A DNA stretch of 24,010 bases from Chlorobiales bacterium (GTDB taxonomy: Bacteria > Bacteroidota > Chlorobiia > Chlorobiales > Chlorobiaceae). The notes below the pieces were generated by a model that saw only the letters and a program-made list of their open reading frames with translations, did not search any database and had not been told where the DNA came from. The stretch covers positions 1-24,010 of the forward strand of contig JAKSCY010000559.1 of assembly GCA_022360355.1 (NCBI GenBank), in the 5' to 3' direction. Below are positions 6,704-14,157 of this stretch, piece after piece. Position numbers and translations under genes: made by a program. Position 1 is the stretch's first letter, and each line of letters begins with the position of its first letter.

Positions 6704-8968
6704 TCAGTCCAGGTTTCTCAACAGCAAGTCGAGTGCATCGTGGCTGTCAACAAGCACCTCACGGGCCTTGCTTCCGTCAGCAGGACCCACAATACCGCAG
6801 ACCTCCAGTTGGTCCATAATTCGGGCCGCCCTGCTGAATCCCAGCTTCAAACGGCGCTGAAGCAGTGAAACGCTCCCCTGCTGGTGCATTACCACGAGAT
6901 GAGCCGCTTCTTCAAACATGCTGTCTCTCCCGTCCTTATCCTGAATACCGCCGGCATGAAAACCGTTACCTTTTTCCCTGACATCAGGTTGCGGCAGATG
7001 GTAGAAATTTTTCAATCCGGTCTGGCTGCCGATAAACGAGGTAATCGCCTCCACTTCGTTTGCAGAGATATATGGGCACTGAATACGTTCGGGCTTCGGC
7101 TGCGACGCCGGCTGATAAAGCATATCACCGTTGCCGAGCAGCTGCTCGGCACCCGATCCGTCAAGTATGGTGCGTGAATCCACCTTGCTCGCAACCTGAA
7201 AAGCTATCCTGGCAGGAAAGTTAGCCTTGATAACCCCGGTAATAATATCAACCGAAGGACGCTGAGTCGCAACGATAAGATGAATCCCAACCGCTCTTGC
7301 AAGCTGGGCCAGTCGGGTGATTGGTTCCTCGACATCCCGGCCTGCCGTAATCATGAGGTCCGCAAGTTCATCGACGACGACAACAAGATACGGCAAAGCT
7401 TCATCGGGGTGTTTGCGGTTTAAACCGGCAATGTTGCGTACACCGGCTTTTTCAAGCTGTTCATAACGCATCTCCATTTCTTTCTCTACAGACCGCAGCG
7501 CGTAAACAGCTTTTGCCGGATCGGTGACAATCTGCTCGTCAAGGCCGTGAAATTTTACAAGAAAATGGTTTTTAAGATTCTGGTAATGCAGCAGCTCGAC
7601 CCGTTTCGGATCAATCAGCACAAACTTGACCCTGTCCGGGCTGCATGCGTAGAGCAGACTGGTCAGCATGACGTTTATCCCTACCGACTTGCCCGCACCT
7701 GTCGCACCGGCAATCAGGAGATGCGGCATGTTGGACAGGTCATCGAGATACACTTCGTTTGCAATGGTTTTACCAAGCACAACCGGAAGCGCCATCCTGT
7801 TGTTTTTGAATTTTTCAACCTGCAGAACGGAACGCATCCACACTGTCCGGGGCTTGCCGTGAGGGATTTCGACACCTACCGCGTTTTTCCCGGGAATGGG
7901 AGCGATTATGCGAATCCCCCTTGCCGCCATAGCCATGGCAAGATCGTTTTCAAGCGACGTGATCCTGCTCACCTTGACATCAGGCGCAAGCTCAAGTTCG
8001 AAAAGTGTCACCCTGGGACCTACGGTTGCAGAGATCCTCACAACCTCTACCTTGTAAATACTGAGCTTTTCAAGCAACCTTTTTTTACTGTCCTCGAGTA
8101 GCGTCTCGTCAACGTATTCATCCTCTCCACGGGTACGTTGAAGAAGATCGACAGAGGGAAAACGATAAGCAACCCTGTCTTTTGTTTTTACCTTGAGCTT
8201 GCGTTTATCCAGATCGGCTTCTTTTTCGTGAACTCCCTCACGAATGGTTATCTCCGGCTCCTCTTCCCCGTTTTTTTTTTCCACAAATGCTCCTTCCGGA
8301 TTTTCAGGAGCCGGGAACCTGTCCGGAAACGGTTTATCAAGCTCAGGCTCAGATCCCCGGGGTTCCTTGCGTGCAACCGAAACAATCCGTTCGCCAAGAT
8401 TTGCAATAGCCGTTCTTGCAGAACGCAGTTTTTCAACCGGGTTTTCAACCATCACTCTTACGACAAAAACGGTTGCGGCCAAACCCAGCGCCGCAAGGAA
8501 AATCCACGCTCCGGTATAGCCGATTACAGTCGACAGGAATGCTGCCAGCATCCGGCCTACCGCCCCTGCCATTACGTCACTGAAAGGCGCGGTTGTCAAA
8601 CCGAACATGGCGGCAACATCAAGAGAGATCAAGGTGGCATAAAGCGTAGAAATCAAAGGCGGTTTCAGGCTCTTGTGCCGAAGCATCGACCAGCTCCAGT
8701 GTATGAGAGCCAGTCCGGGAATAATAGACACATACCCCAGAAAAGAGCGGATAAAGAGTTCCGCAAGACGCGCGCCGAAGATACCGAAAGGATTATGCAG
8801 GTCCAAAGCTGCTTCCATGGCGTTGCGGCCGAAAAACTCATACCATTTCAAAGCTGCCAGAACCGTTTTGTCATCCTGATGATAGAACAGCAGAGCCCCG
8901 ATATAAAAAAAGGCAATGATGCCCAGCACAATTCCTGAAAGCTCTTTTTTCAACTTGTCCTTGTTCAT
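6704..8968 (-). CDS. ftsK: DNA translocase FtsK/SpoIIIE family
   Basis: Septal membrane motor that pumps chromosome ends apart and helps XerCD resolve dimers. In the 754 residues, four or so hydrophobic segments fill about 10-175 (for example 12-28, 74-92, 105-125 and 150-172). A charged linker spans about 175-290. The motor contains Walker A GATGAGKS at 421-428, Walker B ending in Asp533-Glu534 (VVVVDELADL), and ATQRPSVDIITGVIKANFP at 567-585. The C-terminal winged-helix gamma domain, which reads oriented chromosome sequences, covers about 686-745 (HQQGSVSLLQRRLKLGFSRAARIMDQLE). The linker is short compared with E. coli FtsK, as in most phyla. ATG at 8968 has no clear Shine-Dalgarno. It lies 50 nt after gcvT on the same strand. 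Confidence 0.95.
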   Translation of the reverse strand: MNKDKLKKELSGIVLGIIAFFYIGALLFYHQDDKTVLAALKWYEFFGRNAMEAALDLHNPFGIFGARLAELFIRSFLGYVSIIPGLALIHWSWSMLRHKSLKPPLISTLYATLISLDVAAMFGLTTAPFSDVMAGAVGRMLAAFLSTVIGYTGAWIFLAALGLAATVFVVRVMVENPVEKLRSARTAIANLGERIVSVARKEPRGSEPELDKPFPDRFPAPENPEGAFVEKKNGEEEPEITIREGVHEKEADLDKRKLKVKTKDRVAYRFPSVDLLQRTRGEDEYVDETLLEDSKKRLLEKLSIYKVEVVRISATVGPRVTLFELELAPDVKVSRITSLENDLAMAMAARGIRIIAPIPGKNAVGVEIPHGKPRTVWMRSVLQVEKFKNNRMALPVVLGKTIANEVYLDDLSNMPHLLIAGATGAGKSVGINVMLTSLLYACSPDRVKFVLIDPKRVELLHYQNLKNHFLVKFHGLDEQIVTDPAKAVYALRSVEKEMEMRYEQLEKAGVRNIAGLNRKHPDEALPYLVVVVDELADLMITAGRDVEEPITRLAQLARAVGIHLIVATQRPSVDIITGVIKANFPARIAFQVASKVDSRTILDGSGAEQLLGNGDMLYQPASQPKPERIQCPYISANEVEAITSFIGSQTGLKNFYHLPQPDVREKGNGFHAGGIQDKDGRDSMFEEAAHLVVMHQQGSVSLLQRRLKLGFSRAARIMDQLEVCGIVGPADGSKAREVLVDSHDALDLLLRNLD

Positions 8969-9018
8969 GGTTATCGGTTATTCTGCCTATTGCCAACTGA
9001 AGGCTGCAAACTTTTCCC

Positions 9019-10110
9019 TCATCCCGGCTTGACAAACGGAAGTTTTGTTACCGTTCCGCGATACCGCTTATCTCTGATATCCAGAAAAACGGGTGTTCCC
9101 GGTTCCATAACCCTGCGGAAAACATGGGCAGTCCCTATCGGCTTCTGCAGTGTAGGAGACATAGTGCCGCTGCAGACCTGTCCGACTTCCTGTTCATTGA
9201 CGTCATAAAGCACATAGCCCTGTCGCGGAATTGCCCGTTCTTCCATGACAAATCCCACAAGAGCCCGTTCCGGGTCACGATCAGCCTCCATACAGGGCTC
9301 CTTGCCGATAAACGCTCCTTTATCAAGCTTTGTAACCCATTTAAGGCGTGTTTCGATCGGGTTGGTATTGCGGTTTATCTCATGACCATAGAGCGGATAA
9401 CCCATTTCGAGACGTAACGTATCTCGTGCTCCAAGCCCGACCGGCTGAATACCGAATCCAGCGCCCTCCCTCATAATCGACTTCCATAAAGCTTCGGCGT
9501 TTTCGTTCGGCACTGAAATCTCAACCCCTTTTTCACCGGTATAGCCGGTACAGGCAACCATGACCTCGGTATTCTGAAAGCCGGCTTTGATAAACTGAAA
9601 AGAAGAAAGCTGCTCGCATATCGATGAAAAAAATACACGCTGAAGAATATGCATCGACTTGGGCCCCTGGAGAGCAATGAGTGAAAGTTTTTCGGTATGA
9701 TCTTCAATTGATACACGGTCATACTTCCGCATATGCTTGCCGAGCCACTCTAAATCTTTCTCCTTGTTGCTTGCGTTGACCACGATAAACCATGTTTCAT
9801 GATCTATCCTGTAAATGATAAGGTCATCGACAATTCCACCGTCAGGCCAGAGCATCAATGTGTACTGTGCCTGACCGTTTTTCAGTGATGCAGCATCATT
9901 GGTTGTCACGTACTGAAGAAACTCCAGGGAATCAGCCCCTTTTACATAGAAATTGCCCATATGGGAAACATCGAACAGGCCCGCTGAATTACGTACACAT
10001 CTATGCTCTGCAACAATTCCGGCATACTGGACCGGCATGAGATAACCGGCGAAATCGATAATTTTCGCCCCTGCATCCTGATGCCAGGAGTATAGCGCTG
10101 TTTTTTTCAT
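9019..10110 (-). CDS. gcvT: Aminomethyltransferase (glycine cleavage T-protein)
   Basis: Takes the aminomethyl group from lipoylated H-protein, releases ammonia and passes the one-carbon unit to tetrahydrofolate. The 363-residue length is typical. Visible are FDVSHMGNFYVKG (46-58), GGIVDDLIIYR (91-101) with the catalytic Asp of the DD pair, VNASNKEKD at 111-119, and the glycine-rich GYTGEKGVE at 189-197. LRLEMGYPLYGHEI and the C-terminal barrel domain (about 280-360) follow. The other glycine-cleavage genes (gcvH, gcvP) are not adjacent. ATG at 10110 is the family start; no Shine-Dalgarno is visible. I looked for a glycine riboswitch upstream and found none. Confidence 0.96.
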   Translation of the reverse strand: MKKTALYSWHQDAGAKIIDFAGYLMPVQYAGIVAEHRCVRNSAGLFDVSHMGNFYVKGADSLEFLQYVTTNDAASLKNGQAQYTLMLWPDGGIVDDLIIYRIDHETWFIVVNASNKEKDLEWLGKHMRKYDRVSIEDHTEKLSLIALQGPKSMHILQRVFFSSICEQLSSFQFIKAGFQNTEVMVACTGYTGEKGVEISVPNENAEALWKSIMREGAGFGIQPVGLGARDTLRLEMGYPLYGHEINRNTNPIETRLKWVTKLDKGAFIGKEPCMEADRDPERALVGFVMEERAIPRQGYVLYDVNEQEVGQVCSGTMSPTLQKPIGTAHVFRRVMEPGTPVFLDIRDKRYRGTVTKLPFVKPG

Positions 10111-10529
10111 GAGTTGGCAGACTTATGGGTACAGCAATCGAAGCGCGGAATACATAAATCGAGGTACCCTTATCTCTTTGCTTTTACGGATATTTTTACA
10201 CTGTCCAGCGATCTTTTCTGCAATAAATATAACAATATAGAATTCCGAGGAAGAAATAAACCCCACATCCCCCTTCCCTCAAACCATCGGGCAGTATCAA
10301 CACCGGTCCCGGGCATTGCTTTCCGTTTTCCAACATCTCCTCAACACTCACCAGTCACTGGGACAAAGAGGTCTTTCCCCGACAGTCCTGCTCCGTATAC
10401 TCATTATGTTACACACCACAAACCACTGCAAGGCACCAGTCCTCGTGAAACCGGGGAATGCAATGTTTCCCTCTTCCGTTACAACAGCCGCCTGCCCCCG
10501 GCTTCCCCGGGGACAATGACTGCCGTCAT
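10111..10529. other. 419-bp stretch without a convincing gene, structured
   Basis: No frame here reads like a protein. The half next to gcvT (10111-10260) is AT-rich and may hold its promoter; the rest is GC-richer. Segment 10314-10330 can pair with 10447-10465: CATTGC/GCAATG, TTCC/GGAA, then GTTTTC against GAAAC with one mismatch. This encloses a hairpin at 10357-10386 whose core is GGG-AC-AAAG-AGGT-CTTT-C-CCC. On the minus strand TTGCAG (10431-10426), a 17-nt gap and CATAAT (10408-10403) make a fair sigma-70 promoter towards gcvT. It could be a structured RNA, a long leader or decayed sequence. Confidence 0.4.
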
Positions 10530-10530
10530 T
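10496..10530 (-). terminator. Paired hairpins at the end of the CARDB-like gene
   Basis: AATGAC (10515-10520) pairs with GTCATT (10525-10530) around a 4-nt loop, overlapping the stop codon. CCCCGG (10496-10501) pairs with CCGGGG (10507-10512) just beyond. There is no T-run after either stem on the minus strand, so these are better seen as a 3'-end or processing structure than a classic intrinsic terminator. Confidence 0.4.
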
Positions 10531-11042
10531 TACCGAACCTCTACAACCTTGGAAGCCCTGTTGTTTTGAAGGTTACTGTCTTCAAAACCATAGGGAATCA
10601 CCGATACCGACACAGTGTACCTGCCGGGAATATCGCCACGAAGCATCGAGGAGGAAAAAGCTGCGCCTGTCTGACCCGGATCGAGGGCTCTATTGCGAGA
10701 GGTTTTGCCGGAAAAGACCTCGTTTCCATACCTGTCCCTGACCGAAACCTCGAGATCATAAAGACCGCTACGGATAATACCGATGTTCTGGCAGAATATG
10801 TTCAGTACAAACGACTCCCCTGCCTGGGGCACAAGCGGCTGGATCTCAATACCGGAGATCATGATATCGGGCATAATACCTGAGCGGGCCCAGCTTTTTT
10901 CCCGGGGAATATTATCGGGAGCGGGTTCGGAAAGACGGTAATCATTGATAAGAAACGCCAACGAAAGAACCAGCATCAGCAATGCGAAAAGCATCACTCT
11001 GCGGCGCCTTTTCGACCCTGAGCTTTCAATAAAAAGAATCAC
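10530..11042 (-). CDS. Membrane-anchored protein with CARDB-like domain, function unknown
   Basis: I recognise no specific gene. The 170-residue product has a basic N-terminus (KRRRR at 11-15), one hydrophobic segment (about 16-34) and then an extracytoplasmic domain. The domain reads like a CARDB/Ig-type fold: QPLVPQAGESFVLNIFCQNIGI near 68-89, LDPGQTGAAF, then alternating strands such as GRYTVSVSVIPYG and a final NNRASKVVEV. CARDB-type domains mediate adhesion or protein contacts and carry no catalytic residues. The topology suggests an inner-membrane anchor with the domain in the periplasm. GTG at 11042 is the likely start because the basic cluster before the membrane helix is then included; an ATG at 10994 is possible. 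It follows the decarboxylase-like gene by 52 nt and may be in its operon. Confidence 0.7.
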   Translation of the reverse strand: MILFIESSGSKRRRRVMLFALLMLVLSLAFLINDYRLSEPAPDNIPREKSWARSGIMPDIMISGIEIQPLVPQAGESFVLNIFCQNIGIIRSGLYDLEVSVRDRYGNEVFSGKTSRNRALDPGQTGAAFSSSMLRGDIPGRYTVSVSVIPYGFEDSNLQNNRASKVVEVR

Positions 11043-11094
11043 GATATCGTCTGGCTGGTACAGCCACGTTTAACACTGGTTTTTCGAGGTATCC

Positions 11095-11742
11095 TTATTT
11101 GTCAGCATCAGGATAAATAAAACCGGTAAACCCAAGAGCGGCAAGAGCCATTCCATATCGTTTTTTTATGTAAAGCGACGCCACATCAAAGGTCATCTCG
11201 CCCTTCTGCTCAAGACCCCGAATAGCAAGCTCATGCTGAAGAGAGGCTTTCAGTTGGTTTTTGGCATCGTCTGCCGCTGTTTCAGGATCAACGCGCTTTT
11301 TTTCATAAATGCGTTCATATTCTGCAGCAAAACCACCGACTGCCTTGCCGTCTGTGTCAACAGCCCATACCCGGCCAACACCCGCTGCAACAGTATTTCC
11401 CTGAACACTGCCTGCTTTGGCCATAATAGCTTCAAGCACCGCACCATGGTGAAATGATGCTCTGGCTTCTTCAAAAGGAATTTGACGGGATTCAGGAGGA
11501 AGCACCGAGGTATAATAAACAACATTGAAATTTTCTATCCCTGCATCGAGCAGTGCAAGATCATAAGAAAATGTTTCGTAGGGATCGGGTGGTATTCCCT
11601 GGTCGGATTCGCCTGTTCCTGTCGTCACAAAGTATGTCACGGGAATCCGGCAGCCGAAACGCTCGTCAGCATGTAGAGACATTGCAGATACGCTCCACAC
11701 AAGCACCAGCGCTGCCGTAAATAAAAATTGTCGAATTGTCAT
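11095..11742 (-). CDS. AaxB-type pyruvoyl-dependent arginine decarboxylase with signal peptide
   Basis: Family members decarboxylate arginine to agmatine using a pyruvoyl group made by self-cleavage at a Ser. The 215 residues start with an apparent signal peptide (MTIR, hydrophobic 5-21, SLHA then DE at 25-27). The rest matches, from memory, Chlamydia AaxB: TGTGESDQGIPPDPYETFSYD (41-61), IENFNVVYYTSVLPPE (69-84), FHHGAVLEAIMA, GVGRVWA, GGFAAEYE, SLQHEL and the terminal GMALAALGF. The Thr78-Ser79 pair sits where AaxB cleaves (Thr52-Ser53), so the pyruvoyl precursor is kept. Glu141 in AAEYE matches the catalytic Glu. The extra N-terminus implies export to the periplasm, unusual for this enzyme. 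No AaxA porin or AaxC antiporter gene is adjacent. Family is sure; substrate and location are inference. Confidence 0.85.
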   Translation of the reverse strand: MTIRQFLFTAALVLVWSVSAMSLHADERFGCRIPVTYFVTTGTGESDQGIPPDPYETFSYDLALLDAGIENFNVVYYTSVLPPESRQIPFEEARASFHHGAVLEAIMAKAGSVQGNTVAAGVGRVWAVDTDGKAVGGFAAEYERIYEKKRVDPETAADDAKNQLKASLQHELAIRGLEQKGEMTFDVASLYIKKRYGMALAALGFTGFIYPDADK

Positions 11743-11771
11743 CTTACAGGGGGTTTATGTGTTATCCGTCA

Positions 11772-12344
11772 TCAGGGTTCGCTTTCTTCATGCTCTCTTT
11801 CCAAATCAGAACCAGCGCCCTGTTCTTCCCAATTTATACCATTGTCTTCAAGCCAGTTACGCGCAGTGGGATCCCCGAGCCTGGCAGCCTCCTTAAGGTC
11901 GGCAAGTTCTCCGCTCCTGTCCCCGAGCCTCGAACGGATCAATGCACGGTTGATATACGCTTCAGCATCTTTGGGGTTCAACTCTATAACCTTGTTGAAA
12001 TCAGCTATTGATTTGTCAAACTCTTCAAAAAAACCATAGATAAAACCCCGGTTATAGTATGCCTCGATGTAACCTGAATCAATAGCTATAGCCTTGTCGA
12101 AATCGGCCAGCGCTTTCTGAAGCTCTCCCCTGTTCCCATATACGTAACCGCGGTTCAGGTATCCTTCCGCAAATTTCGGGTCTTTTTCCACTGCTTTGCT
12201 GAAATCTTCCAGCGCACCGTCATAGTCTTCATTCTTAAGTTTCTCTATACCGCTGGTATTAAGCTCCTCGGCATTCGGGCCGCATGCCGTAACACCGCAG
12301 ACGACCAAAAGAAATAACGGAAGGAGTTTTTTGTAATGCATCAT
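11772..12344 (-). CDS. TPR-repeat lipoprotein
   Basis: From the ATG at 12344 the product is 190 residues; GAGGG lies 6 nt before it, which decides this start over an in-frame TTG at 12350. The N-terminus is a lipoprotein signal (MMHYKKLLPLFLLVVCGVTAC) with lipobox V-T-A-C, lipid-modified Cys at 21. At least four TPR units follow, with repeated cores such as GALEDFSKAVEKDPKFAEGY, ALADFDKAIAIDSGYIEAYY, SIADFNKVIELNPKDAEAYI and a degenerate fourth. An acidic tail ends EREHEESEP. TPR lipoproteins are protein-docking scaffolds on the periplasmic face of a membrane. The gene is 28 nt before the AaxB-type gene on the same strand, so a partnership is possible but unproven. Confidence 0.85.
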   Translation of the reverse strand: MMHYKKLLPLFLLVVCGVTACGPNAEELNTSGIEKLKNEDYDGALEDFSKAVEKDPKFAEGYLNRGYVYGNRGELQKALADFDKAIAIDSGYIEAYYNRGFIYGFFEEFDKSIADFNKVIELNPKDAEAYINRALIRSRLGDRSGELADLKEAARLGDPTARNWLEDNGINWEEQGAGSDLEREHEESEP

Positions 12345-12489
12345 GGTCAACCCTCTGAATTAATGTAGCAAGAAAACGGATACAGCTTTTGCGTAGCAAT
12401 CAAAAAGATAAACAACTCGTGCCAAATACGAGAACATGAGATGAGAGATTCAAGTCAGAAATAAAAATCACAGCGTAAGCCGAACAATC
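12345..12489 (-). promoter_or_regulatory. Spacer upstream of the TPR lipoprotein gene, with weak terminator hairpin
   Basis: This 145-nt AT-rich spacer separates the lemA-TPM cluster from the TPR-decarboxylase-CARDB cluster. On the minus strand CTCGT (12432-12428) pairs with ACGAG (12420-12416) around a 7-nt loop, followed by a T-rich stretch with a TTTTT run near 12402. That would be a weak terminator of the upstream cluster. The stem is only 5 bp. Confidence 0.3.
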
Positions 12490-12657
12490 TCATTCAGCAG
12501 ATGAACGAACGATTTTTACCGGCTTGCACAGATGCTTTTTCTCCCTCGCTGCCCTTGCGCATTTCTCGCAGACATACTTTGGTTTTGTAACCTCCCTCAT
12601 AATCTCCCGGAGGTTCTTCTCGATCTCCCTGCTTTTAAGCTGACACAGAGACTTCAT
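12490..12657 (-). CDS. 55-residue cysteine-rich small protein, putative zinc knuckle
   Basis: Small gene between the second TPM gene and the TPR gene, read as ATG at 12657 to TGA at 12490-12492. The product starts MKSLCQLKSREIEKNLREIM, an amphipathic charged helix. It then has KYVCEKCARAAREKKHLCKP with Cys30, Cys33, His42 and Cys44. This C-x2-C-x8-H-x-C spacing could bind a metal. It is strongly basic and has no signal peptide, so it is probably cytoplasmic. It begins 18 nt after the TPM gene stop, consistent with co-transcription, and CGGGAC is the only weak ribosome site. I recall short proteins of this look in green sulfur bacteria but know no function. Codon use and composition resemble the neighbours, supporting a real gene. 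Confidence 0.65.
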   Translation of the reverse strand: MKSLCQLKSREIEKNLREIMREVTKPKYVCEKCARAAREKKHLCKPVKIVRSSAE

Positions 12658-12675
12658 AGGCTGTCCCGGAATCTT

Positions 12676-13314
12676 TCAATGACCAATAATCACTGCATCA
12701 TCAAGCTCATCCGGGTTCTCCGGACCCGGGGGAAAATGCTGCTCAAGGATATCACCGCAACGGTCGATGGCATCACAGATAGCAGAAACCTGTTTTTTGT
12801 CCTTGATACCTGCAACTATGCTATCGGCTATTCCACGCCAGACCACAGGATCAATCTTTGCGTTTATCCCTTTGTCACCCAGAATCCATACTCGGCGCTC
12901 GAAAAGCGATATGTAGATCAGTATACCGGCATGATCCCGGGTATTGTATATCTCTTTTTTATAGAAAGAACCTATCGCCGCCTCTTCAACTTCTTCTTTC
13001 ATATCCGAATCGGTAACAAACAAGCGCTTGAGAAAAAAACTTCGCCTGATGATCTCATTGCATAACACAAATGAGAGCGCGAAAAATCCCAGAAAGTGCC
13101 ACATGGTTTCCAAACCCGAAATCAGAGCAATCGCAATTCCAAAAACCACAGCGAACAATATCCCGCCCAGTATGTTTGCCAGAGGATAGCGATGGCTGGA
13201 GGAAACAACCATGACAACGATCTCTCCTGCTGTCCGTTTTTCTGCAGCACGAACCCTTGCCTTTATTGCAGACTTATCATTTTCGGAGAGAAATTTATTG
13301 ACAAGATCTTTCAT
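12676..13314 (-). CDS. TPM-domain (DUF477) membrane protein
   Basis: A 212-residue protein with an N-terminal segment KDLVNKFLSENDKSAIKARVRAAEKRTAGEIVVMVV, typical of the TPM fold start. It is interrupted by two adjacent membrane helices (about 48-66 and 71-88). The TPM core then continues: EIIRRSFFLKRLF, EEVEEAAIGSFYKKEIYNTRDHAGILIYISLFERRVWILGDKGI, and WRGIADSIVAGIK. It ends in an acidic tail (PENPDELDDAVIIGH). This arrangement fits the YgcG-related TPM membrane proteins that often follow lemA and a secreted TPM protein. TPM domains are proposed to act in membrane-protein repair, with a phosphatase role claimed for plant members; the activity here is unknown. The C-terminal acidic residues and the lack of the Gly-rich tail distinguish it from its upstream neighbour. 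Confidence 0.85.
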   Translation of the reverse strand: MKDLVNKFLSENDKSAIKARVRAAEKRTAGEIVVMVVSSSHRYPLANILGGILFAVVFGIAIALISGLETMWHFLGFFALSFVLCNEIIRRSFFLKRLFVTDSDMKEEVEEAAIGSFYKKEIYNTRDHAGILIYISLFERRVWILGDKGINAKIDPVVWRGIADSIVAGIKDKKQVSAICDAIDRCGDILEQHFPPGPENPDELDDAVIIGH

Positions 13315-13385
13315 GCCTTAACTCATAAGTTAGCGAATCAAGATAACAACGGTGTGACGGGTAATGAACAACCCGAACCCGGTTA

Positions 13386-14153
13386 TCACCAGCTCCCGGA
13401 GGCACCACCGCCTCCAAAACCGCCACCGCCGCCCCCAAAACTGCCACTGCCACTGCTGAAACCTCCCCGGCCAAAACCACCGCTTCCCGGACCGCCTGTA
13501 TATATCAGAGGGCCTGAGCCATACCCTCCACCTCCGCGCGGAACCTGGCTATAAAAATAAATGATCAGCAGCAGCACAAATATAAAAGGAAGAAGTGACC
13601 TGCCATCCTCTTCGGCAGCACCCTCTTTTGCCGGTGCAGTATATTCACCCTGAACCGCGGCAATTATCAGATCGGTACCGCGGATAAAACCTTCGTCAAA
13701 TCTGCCCTCGGCAAACAAGGGAACGATTTCGTTATCGGCTATCCTGCCTGCCGTTAAATCAGTAAGAGCTCCTTCCAGGCCGTAACCAACTTCTATCCGA
13801 ACCTTGCGTTCTTTCTTGGCAACCAGCAACAGAACCCCGTTATCGAACTCTCTCTGCCCGATCTTCCATTCTTCGGCAACCCGGATCGAAAAATCCTCGA
13901 GAGGCTCACCATCAAGAGACTCAACAGTAAGAACAGCAATCTGTGTTGATTCGCTTTTTTCAAGGTGTGCAAGTTTTTCATTGATTTCCAGCTCGGCTTC
14001 TGCAGAAATCATGGAAGCATAGTCGTTGACCCTTCCGGTCAAAGAGGGTATCTCAACCGCCTGAAGAGGTAACGCTGAAAAAAATTGCAGTACGATGAAA
14101 AAAGCATTGCAGCAGATAACGCACAGGACCTTTTTTTCCCGGAACCTTCGCAC
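13386..14153 (-). CDS. Secreted TPM-domain protein with glycine-rich tail (YgcG type)
   Basis: From a GTG at 14153 the protein is 255 residues. A signal peptide is visible (RRFREKK, hydrophobic to about residue 30, cleavage after LPLQA). The TPM domain follows: GRVNDYASMISAEAELEINEKLAHLEKSESTQIAVLTVESLDGEPLEDFSIRVAEEWKIG, then DNGVLLLVAKKERKVRIEVGYGLEGALTDL. A membrane helix (LLPFIFVLLLIIYFYS) and a Gly/Ser/Phe-rich tail ending GGGASGSW follow, the usual YgcG layout. An ATG at 14198 is in frame but would overlap lemA by 41 nt and give an abnormally long signal; GTG just after the lemA stop fits coupling better. It is the classic LemA partner, and the LemA-TPM pairing is seen in many phyla. 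Confidence 0.85.
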   Translation of the reverse strand: MRRFREKKVLCVICCNAFFIVLQFFSALPLQAVEIPSLTGRVNDYASMISAEAELEINEKLAHLEKSESTQIAVLTVESLDGEPLEDFSIRVAEEWKIGQREFDNGVLLLVAKKERKVRIEVGYGLEGALTDLTAGRIADNEIVPLFAEGRFDEGFIRGTDLIIAAVQGEYTAPAKEGAAEEDGRSLLPFIFVLLLIIYFYSQVPRGGGGYGSGPLIYTGGPGSGGFGRGGFSSGSGSFGGGGGGFGGGGASGSW

Positions 14154-14157
14154 CGTC

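Noticed and set aside
8138..8938. Long open frame (266 codons) on the plus strand inside ftsK
   Set aside because: Antisense shadow of a well-conserved gene; the product is Arg/Phe/Cys-rich and unlike any protein I know.
10111..10400. Glycine riboswitch upstream of gcvT
   Set aside because: Expected from some phyla, but I found none of the conserved aptamer core sequences on the minus strand.
10114..10569. Open plus-strand frame of 151 codons in the gap after gcvT
   Set aside because: Composition is Pro/Ser/Thr/His-rich without domain-like pattern, there is no ribosome site, and it runs into the opposite-strand CARDB gene.
13386..13545. Gly/Ser-coding low-complexity DNA as a possible repeat array
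   Set aside because: It is the normal Gly-rich tail of a YgcG-type TPM protein.
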